From Aedes albopictus (lineage: Eukaryota; Arthropoda; Insecta; Diptera; Culicidae): 64,000 bases of DNA. Shown here one piece after another: positions 56,411-64,000 of the stretch; the first letter of the stretch is position 1; each line of letters starts with the position of its first letter. The notes beneath the pieces were generated by a model. That model saw nothing but the letters and a program-made list of their open reading frames with translations, made no database searches and was not told the origin of the DNA. The position numbers and the translations under genes are program-made. Location: contig NC_085136.1 in assembly GCF_035046485.1 (NCBI RefSeq), forward strand, positions 162,561,963 through 162,625,962, read 5' to 3'.

Positions 56411-57849
56411 GATTAAAAAAACTGGTTTGGTTTCAATTTGAATTGATGGGTTAATAAGTATTATCATATTTTTGAGCCAATGCAAAAAAAAACAAATGTA
56501 TTGAAATTATAATAAATGCTATTCCAAAGATTTGCAGTGACATGGATTGTCCAAATTTCTTAAGGTAGGATATTCAAGTTCGATACATCTCCATGTAAGT
56601 TCTTCATTCTTCTTCACCGTTGGCGATAGTTTGGCATTGTATGCAAACGTTTAAAATGCACCTACGCCTAAAATAAGCCTAATTATTTTATTTTGCGCCG
56701 GAATCTATAAATCTACGCAATGGAAAATATATTCTGGAGGAACAAATAATACACTTAGTTGCTGTAGCATGTTACTCTTGATCCCTAGTTATAGTTCAAT
56801 TTACCTATACGTCTTGTGAAAATCCCATTGTAACCTTGGTAACCTGTGCAAAATTTCAACAACAACAAACAGGTACTCAAACAACGGTAAACCCGATTAC
56901 CCTATTTGTAGTGAGTGGCTGTAAAATGCTTTAGATAAGCCAGGTATACTGCTTATAGCATCAGGAGCTGAGACGCCATCACCGCGTCGCGTCGTCTTGT
57001 CGGCGGTTCCATCGTGCGCATCGACGTCCGAATGACAGCCGGGAAACAATTACACGGCCCCAAACCGACTTATTCGACAAGCAAACATGGCAGGTATGAA
57101 GGCCATGATCTTAAATTGCTTATTAGCAGCGAAACTCTATGTCACATTGATAAGAATGTTATCTTTCTTCTGACGCTGCCAACGAATTTGATGGATCGTT
57201 TACAAGTGTTTGTAGATCTTAAACAGACCTGAGTATTGACCCACGGCTGTAAAACAAGATTCATATTTGTTTAATCAAGAATAATCACTACTGGCCGGTC
57301 AGTGTAGGTGCAGTGTTGTTTAGATACTTATATGCGGTCTTGCACTTGAGCTGATTGGCGAAAGGCAAACGGTGCATTCACTATGACACCTGATTGACCG
57401 ACTTATATACACGGCACAGTACTAATCTCCTCGAGATGCAGCATCCTCTCCTCGCTAATAGTTCCTAGTAACTTGTTTGCGCATTTGCCAAAGTAGCAGG
57501 TTGTGAGGCTACTAACCACCCTTATTGTAGCAGAGACTCCCAAACCATCTCTATCGGCCCATCCATCGACTCATCTATTTATGAAAAAAGTCATACATAA
57601 ACTTTTCAATTGGTCATATAACCTATATGTTTTCAACAATCATGTACCGCTAAGCATTTGAATAAGCCGCACATCAGACTGTACATAGTATTGTATTAAG
57701 CATTTGAACGGCTTGCTGCCCTACATAAGCAGTTCGAATGCATAGTCGCCTTGAACTAGCATAACCTGTGCTACTCAAAAGCTTTTGGCTGTTAATTAGC
57801 ATTTCAACTGGCACAGTAAAGGCTGGGTATATGTTGCGCAATTCAGAGT
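56411..57849. other. Intergenic, nothing recognised
   Basis: No gene could be supported. A GC-richer patch at 56960-57090 has a 72-codon frame without homology. Confidence 0.35.
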
Positions 57850-59760
57850 TCATTGTGATCCACTAGCCTCTGCACAGCAACTCCTATCCCTACCTCCGCG
57901 TGGTACCGGCTGGAAACTATGAGCAACCTTAGGGAAGATCGGGTGCCCAACCCCGGTGGGAACTTTGGTCGTAGGTTGACAAGAAAGAGCGGTTTGAATA
58001 CCTGAGCGTCTGTTCCCCAGGAGGAGCGGCTCACAACAGCGACTGATCCCCATATTAGGGGCGGCTGATCAACGTCCGAGTGCCAGAAAAGGAGTCTAAG
58101 CTCAACTGTGCACTATGGTCCTCTGGAAAGTAGGAGGTTGGTGTCAGACCTTACGAGCCAGCCGTATAAAAACATAGTAACGGAAAATCAGCAACATCAT
58201 AGGAGATCTAAACGCTCAGATAGACAAACAGAAGCTGAAACAGCAGACCCGCCTCCTTCGGGAGAAAAAGCGCCGCCTGGAAGAAGCGGAGTGTGAAGAA
58301 ATCTCCCACGCTCTGAGGGAAGTTAAGGATGCCATTCATCAGCTCAAAGTCAACAAAGCAGCTGGTAAGGATGGTATCATAGCTGAACTCATCATGATAG
58401 GCCCAGAAAAGTTGGCCACCTGTCTGCACCGGCTGACAGTCAGGATCTGGGAAACCGAACAGCTACCGGAGGAGTGGAAGGAAGGGGTAATCTGCCCCAT
58501 TCACAAGAAAAATTACCATTTGGAATGAGAGAACTTCAGAGCGTGCACTATTTTGAATACTGCCAACAAAGTGCTATTCCAGATAGATCATCTTCCGTCG
58601 TCTATCATTTAAAACGAATGAGTTTATGGAAAGTTATAAAGCTGGCTTCTTTGACGACCGGTCGACAACGGACCAGATCTTCATCGTACGGAAAATCCTC
58701 CAGAAATGCCGTGAATACCAGGTCCCAACGCATCACCTGCCCACCGACTTCTAAGCGGCATACGACAGTAACGACATCGCAGAGCTATGGAGAATCATGG
58801 ACGAAAACGGCTGACTAGACTGATTAAAGCATAGATGGACGGTGTGCAAAACTGCGTAAGGGTTTCGGTTGAACTATCCAGTTCATTCGAATCTCGCCGG
58901 GAACTGCGACAAGGTGGCGGACTCTCATGCCTACTCTTCAACATCGCTCTGGAAGGTGTGATGCGACAGCTGGGTAACTATTTCCACATAATCCGGTCAA
59001 TTTGTGTGTTTTGCGGGCGACATTGACATAATCGCCAGACAATTTGGAACGGTGGCAGAGCTGTACAGCCGCCTAAAACGCGAAGCAGCAAAGGTCGGAC
59101 TGATGATGAATGCCTCAAAAACAAAGTACATGGTGGTATGCGGAATCGAACACGATCGGATCCGTCTGGGTAGTAATGTTACGATAGACGGGGATACCTT
59201 CGACTTGGTGGAGGAATTGATCTACCTCGAATCCTTACTGACGGCTGACAACAACGTGAGTCGTGAAATTCGAAGGCGCATCATTAGCAGAAGTCGGGCC
59301 TACTACGGGCTCCAGAAGAAGCTGCGGTCTAAAAAGATTCACCCACGCACCAAATGCACCATGTAAAAAAATGTCGGTGTATGGCCGGTTGACCTACGGA
59401 CACGTGACATGGAACATGCTCGAGGAGGACCTGCAAGCACTCGGAGTTTTCGAGCGATACTATGGACGATCTTCGGTGGCGTGCAAGAGAATGGTGTGTG
59501 GCGGAGAAGGATGAACCACGAGCTCGCTGCATTTTACGGCGTACCCAGCATTCAGAAGGTGGCCAAAGCCGGAAGGATACGGTGGGCAGGGCATGTTGCA
59601 AGAATGCTGGACAACAACCCTGCAAAGCTGGTGTTTGCAACTGATCCGGTTGGCACAAGAAGGCGTGGAGCGCAGAGAATATGATGGGCGGACCAGGTGG
59701 ATGGAGAGCGGCAGCCACAAACCGAGTATTGTGGCGAACTATTGTTGATTATGTCTTATC
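57850..59760 (+). mobile_element. RTE-like LINE, plus strand, internally deleted
   Basis: 57850-58150 is GC-rich 5' sequence. A short endonuclease remnant (58190-58215) is followed by a coiled Gln/Lys/Arg linker, then RT: LKVNKAAGKDGIIAELIMIG (58340), LPEEWKEGVICPIHKK (58460-58510), RRELRQGGGLSCLLFNIALE (58895) and KVGLMMNASKTKYMVV (59090). The ending ALGVFERYYG then GRIRWAGHVARM (59430-59610) matches the other RTE fragments in this window. The catalytic region near 59010 is disrupted by a frameshift, and most of the endonuclease is missing. Confidence 0.82.
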
Positions 59761-59789
59761 TTAATGATGTTGAACAAATAAATGTATGT

Positions 59790-62250
59790 ATGTACGTTCG
59801 TCGCAACGTGCTCGCCTGCATCTGCGCAGTACGTGAAAAATCTAAATGCCAGGAACATCAGCAGCAATACCCAAGAGCCGTGGAAGGAATATTGAAAAGC
59901 CATTATGTCGACGATTATCTCGACAGCTTTGGCAGCGAATGCGAAGTGGAGAAGGTTTCAGCAGAAGTGCGACATCATAACGGCGGTTTTCATCATTGCA
60001 ATCAGAAGTCGAACAGCAAAAGGGTTATGGCAGCACTCGGAGAAACAACCCAAGAAGACAAAAAAAACTGTATCTGGAATCGGATGAACAAGTTGAACGC
60101 GTGTTCGGGATGCTTTGGTCTTCAAGTACAGACGAGTTGAGTTTCTCCACCTGCATGAGAAAAGACGTCAGGCAGCTCTAGGATAGCGGTATTCATCGAA
60201 CGAAACGGCAGGTGCTCCGATGAGTCATGTCATTGTTGACTTTTGGCATTCTTCGTTATGCACGGGAAGGTGCTGATTCAGGAATTGTGGCGAGCTAGGA
60301 CGGAATGGGACGAAGCAGTAAGTGACGCAATATTTGAATACTATTGCGATGCTATTTTCTATGAGCAGCAGAACAAACGTACAAAGATGCCCAAATTCAC
60401 GTTTTCGTGGACGCCAGCGAGATAGCGTAGTCGTGTGTACAGCTTATAATCGAACGGCTATTGGAGATGAATTGTTCACCTGTGTTTTGGTCTCTGGAAA
60501 ATCCAAGGTTGCTCCGCTTAAACCGATGTCTATTCCAAGATTAGATCTGCAAGCATGTGTCCTCGGTGTACGTTTGCTGAAATTTGTCCAGGATAATTAC
60601 CCTATCGTTTTCTCCAATAGACGGATCCTACTGTCTCTGGACAGATTCAACGATAGCGAGAGCGTGGATTAGCTCGGACCTGAGGCGCTGCAAACCCATC
60701 GTAGCCCATAGAGTCGATGAAATTATGGAGACCACGAAAGTTAATGAATGACAGTGGGTTCCATCCAAGCTCAACCCAGCAGATGAGGCAACCAAGTGGG
60801 ACCGTGGACCTTACTTCAGTCCGGAAAGCCAGTGGGTCTACGGGCCAGAATTCCTACGACAGTCAGAAGAATCGTGGCCTACAAGAGCCAGTACCATCAA
60901 GTCTACAAATTAAGATATCAGACCTTCAGTATTGTTCCATTTTGCTTTCGTTCTGACACTGGATCTCCGTCGTTTTTCGTCATGAAATAGGATGCTACGC
61001 ACTGTAGCCTACGAATTACGATTTATCTTCAACGTCGCAAAACCGGCTCAAAGGCTCCGTGGTCCACTTTCATAAGCTGAGTTGTTCAGCGCAGAATGAA
61101 CGATTTTGAAGTAACTTTTTCAAGTTGATACCTGCTCTTGATGAATTTGGATTATTGCGACAGCGAAGCCGTATTGTTGCTGCGAAGAACAAGACCTACG
61201 ATACCCGGTTTCCGATAATTCTACCTGCGAAGCACCGTGCTGTCAACCTTTTGGTTCAAGACTATCTCGCCGCTACCAGCATAGCAACAACGAAACCATT
61301 ATTGTCAACGAGTTCTCTCAACACTACGCCATTTCGAGCTTACGTAGAATCGTGAAGAAGGTCGCATATAGCTGCCAGATGTGCAAGATTCGCAAGATTC
61401 GCTCTTGCAATCCACCAATGGCTGCACTTCATCCTGGCCGTGCAGATGAATGTCCGTCCGTTCAGCTGTGTTGATCTGGATTATTTTGGGCCACGCCTAA
61501 TGAAAGTAGGACGCTCAAACGTGAAGAGGTGGATTGCTCTCTTTACGTGTTTCACGGTACGAGCCATACATCCTGAAATAGCGTATAGCTTGTCAACAGC
61601 ATCCCGTATTTCTTGGCTACAACGGTTCATCGGTCGTCGAGGATCGCTGATAGAAATACTTTCAGGGGGCGGAACGCATATTACGGGAGCAGATCGACAA
61701 AGAACTGTCCACGACATTCCTCCTGGAGCTCCATATATGGGGGGGGGGGTGCTTAGGAAAGGCTGGTACGGTATGGCAAGGTGGCCATGAATGATGCCTA
61801 TGCAGAGGGGAAATTAATGAATGAGGAACTACAAACGCTGATTGTTGAAGTCCAGAGTATTATTAATTCGAGGCCTATGACCTACTTGCCGTTGGACTCT
61901 GAGGAGTCTGAAGCTTTGACACCCAATCACTTCCTTTTGGGTACCTCTAGTGGAGCAGAACAGGGTGATGTCAACATTTGGGAACCGCAGAAATATCTTC
62001 GAACAATCCAACGTCAGCTCAATAAGTTTTGGCAGCGTTTCCTGGCAATCTTCCAATTAACAGGAGACAGCTGAAATGGTTTGAAGAAACCAGTCTCTTG
62101 AAAGTGGGTGATCTTGTCCTGGTCGCGGACGGTGCCTGACGCAGTGAATGGGCACGAGGAAAGGTTACGCAGATCTTCTGATGGCCGAGTTCACCAAGCG
62201 ACCGTTCAAACACAACAGGGAATATACAGACGATCGACAGCTAGGCTGGC
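59790..62250 (+). mobile_element. BEL/Pao LTR-retroelement pol remnant
   Basis: Order of remnants: an RT segment with HYVDDYLDSFGSE (59900), an RNase H-like region with PLKPMSIPRLDLQACVLG (60510), and the zinc and integrase core (CVDLDYFGP at 61460, FTCFTVRAIHPEI at 61545). The downstream segment typical of the family follows (RPMTYLPLDSEESEALTPNHF at 61870). Stops and frameshifts are frequent, including a run of G at 61739-61748. No gag and no paired LTRs were found, so it is an inactive fragment. Confidence 0.85.
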
Positions 62251-62258
62251 TGGACTCG

Positions 62259-62757
62259 ACGTACAGTCGAGTCTTTTATTAGACGCTGCCACCCACTTTA
62301 CGCCCATCGCAATTTCTCAGCTGTCTTGTACCCAATCCAGCTGATTTTTTTTCTATAGACTCTTCTTCTTCTTCTTCTTCTTTGTGGCTCTACGCCCCCA
62401 CTGGGACTTGGCCTGCCTCGCTTCAACTTAGTGTTCTTTGAGCACTTCCACAGTTATTAATTGAAGGGCTTCCTTTGTCTGCCTTTGCATGAAGAATTTG
62501 TATATTGTGAGGCAAGTACAATGGATACACTATGCCCAGGAAGTCGAGAAAATTTCCCCGACCGGAACGGGAATCGAACCCGCCGTCTCCGGATTGGCGA
62601 TCCAAAGCCTTAACCACTAGGCTAACTGGAGACCCCCTAGAAGTACTATAGACTGATCACATACAAAAAAATGAACAAAATTTGTTAGAAAACAGCCTGG
62701 AAAACGCGGCGGGCGTAAAGTAGGGTGCAGCGTTTAATAAGAGATCCGACTGTACGT
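62259..62757. repeat. Inverted pair flanking the SINE
   Basis: acgtacagtcgagtctttta...gacgctgccacccactttac (62259-62310) is repeated in inverse orientation at about 62690-62757. Translated, the two arms share VQS-LLL-AA--FTP. The SINE sits in the loop. Confidence 0.65.
62362..62645 (-). repeat. Feilai-like tRNA-derived SINE with intact pol III boxes
   Basis: On the minus strand the head reads ggtctccagttagcctagtgg (A box tagcctagtgg) and ggttcgattcc (B box). A conserved body follows, then a short (GAA)n end. CTATAGACT at 62353-62361 and 62646-62654 is a target-site duplication, which fixes both ends. Confidence 0.88.
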
Positions 62758-63279
62758 GAACAAGGTGCAACAACAGGACTCGAAGGGGGGCACCAGGGGG
62801 AGACTGTTGCCGGTACCGTCGAGATGGGCACCATATCCCAAACGGTTCAACCACTTCAGTGACAAACCGTCACTGTTGTTATGATATCAAGGGAAGGGGG
62901 TAAAAACAAAACGAAAACTACAGAGACACAACATGAAATTTGCTACTCATGCTATCTCGTACTATAGTTTACTATTCTACCTTAAAATTACGAATTTGTG
63001 CTTAAGACTAGTGTTGTTTCCAGCTAACAAACTAATGAAGGTAAAACTATTGAATTGCATGCAAAAACTACTTACTAAATGTTAAAATTATCTATACTAT
63101 TCAGGCACGAAAACTAACCTAAAAACTAGTTGGACAGTGCAATAGAAGGGTCCAGAATTGTAAGGAAATGTAAGATAACTTAGTAACATTACTTAAACAT
63201 TGAACTAAAATTAACTATATTCACAGTTCTGAAGGGAGCAATTAGCTGCGAAAATCAGTGGTCATCCTTTCTTTCCTGT
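62758..63279. other. Possible LTR start and flank
   Basis: A purine run gggggagac followed by tgttgccggtacc (about 62797-62820) resembles a polypurine tract next to an LTR beginning with TG. No matching second LTR is present, so this stays a suggestion. Confidence 0.3.
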
Positions 63280-64000
63280 CGTTTATAAAACTCTACTAGA
63301 TGATTCGCCAGAAATTCATTCATATTTTCCTCCGGGAATTATTCCAGATGTTCCCAACAGATATTTTCATCCAGAATTTAAGATATTTTTCAACAGCTCG
63401 AGAATACTTCTCAAAAGTACCACTGAGATTTTGTTTAGATAATTCCCCGAGAATTCTTCCAGAAATGCAGAAGTTCGTCTGGAAATTCTTTTACACATGT
63501 AATACTAGTTCCTCCTAGTATACTTCAAGGGTTACTTAAAAAATCGTCTACACGGTCCCTTCATTTGTCCCCAAATGATGGTTCGGGAATTCATCCAGTA
63601 GTTCTTATATGATTTTTTTTCAGTAATTGCTCCATCAATTCTAGAAATTCCACTAGAAATGTGTACAGAAATTCCTTGACGAATTCTTCCAGAAGTTTCT
63701 TCGACAATCCTATTAAAAGTTTCTCGGTAAATGCTACACAGTTCCTTCAAAAATTCTTGAAGAATTTTCCCCCGCGAATCCCTCCGCAAATTCCTTCCAG
63801 AATATCATCCAGAAGTTCCTTTTATATTAGTCCTGAAGTTTTCCCGATTTTTTTTTTCGAATGTATTCATACGGCATGTTCCGTAAGGAATTCTTCCAGA
63901 ATAATTACAAGGATACGCATTCAAGAACTTTCTTTGTTTTTTTTTGCTATACGATCTTTGGAAATTCTTCCAGATGTTTCAACGATACTATTTCAAGAAT
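63280..64000. repeat. Short-period GAATTCTTCCAGAA-type repeat block (runs off the window)
   Basis: Units such as gaattcttccagaaatgc and aattccttccagaa recur to the right edge. This is the pyrimidine-strand orientation of the family seen at 41.6 kb. Confidence 0.7.

Noticed and set aside
57843..58053. Minus-strand frames of 63-67 codons
   Set aside because: They are antisense to the GC-rich 5' part of the RTE-like LINE.
62560..62640. Apparent tRNA gene with good A and B boxes
   Set aside because: No acceptor-stem pairing, a SINE body follows, a second copy exists at 54.6 kb, and target duplications mark it as a SINE.

Overview
The window is nuclear DNA from an insect, most likely an Aedes or closely related culicine mosquito. 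Spliceosomal introns of 55-75 bp sit beside introns of 5.7 and 7.6 kb. Protein-coding exons are sparse and separated by dense, degenerate transposable elements: R1-, RTE-, R4- and Jockey-like LINEs, BEL/Pao and copia remnants, tRNA-derived SINEs, many foldback MITEs, a Helitron and a hAT-like element. Only five host genes can be supported. The genus call rests on recalled repeat types and was not checked by a search.

Host genes, left to right. (1) The last exon of a REXO1-type DEDDh 3'-5' RNA exonuclease enters from the left edge (2-1270, +). (2) The C-terminal exons of the WD40 protein TBL2 lie at 17848-19467 (+). A 500-N assembly gap interrupts one exon, although the coding sequence appears to continue across it with nothing missing. 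(3) SPRING1, the Golgi SREBP-pathway regulator, spans 24147-30611 (+) in three exons, with a 5.7-kb intron full of retroelement debris. (4, 5) Two Ntn-hydrolase asparaginase/isoaspartyl peptidase genes lie in tandem on the minus strand. The first (30830-31863) is compact and apparently cytosolic. The second (39583-48339) has a separate 20-residue signal-peptide exon and a 7.6-kb intron at the position where the first has 59 bp.

Repeat landscape. 1.8-2.8, 33.2-34.1, 35.5-35.7, 41.6-44.9, 49.4-51.0 and 63.3-64.0 kb hold a short-period GAATTCCTGGAG-like repeat that creates spurious Glu/Phe/Leu-rich ORFs. 2.8-4.3, 6.2-6.7, 22.9-23.3, 29.1-29.8 and 57.9-59.8 kb hold RTE-like LINE debris. 8.9-11.2, 13.3-14.5 and 20.4-22.5 kb hold R1-like LINEs. 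14.9-17.7 kb holds an R4-like LINE split by an 889-bp element. 24.6-26.9 kb holds a Jockey-like LINE with a second LINE copy nested in it. 27.6-29.1 kb has copia remnants and 59.8-62.3 kb a BEL/Pao remnant. Several insertions are nested with readable target-site duplications: Helitron in hAT-like element, TTAA foldback in TA foldback, SINE in Helitron-like repeat, LINE in LINE.

The host genes do not form a pathway. SPRING1 and the first asparaginase gene converge tail to tail with 218 bp between their stop codons. I found no new defence or enzymatic system. The most informative biology is the tandem cytosolic/secreted asparaginase pair and the layered transposon history.
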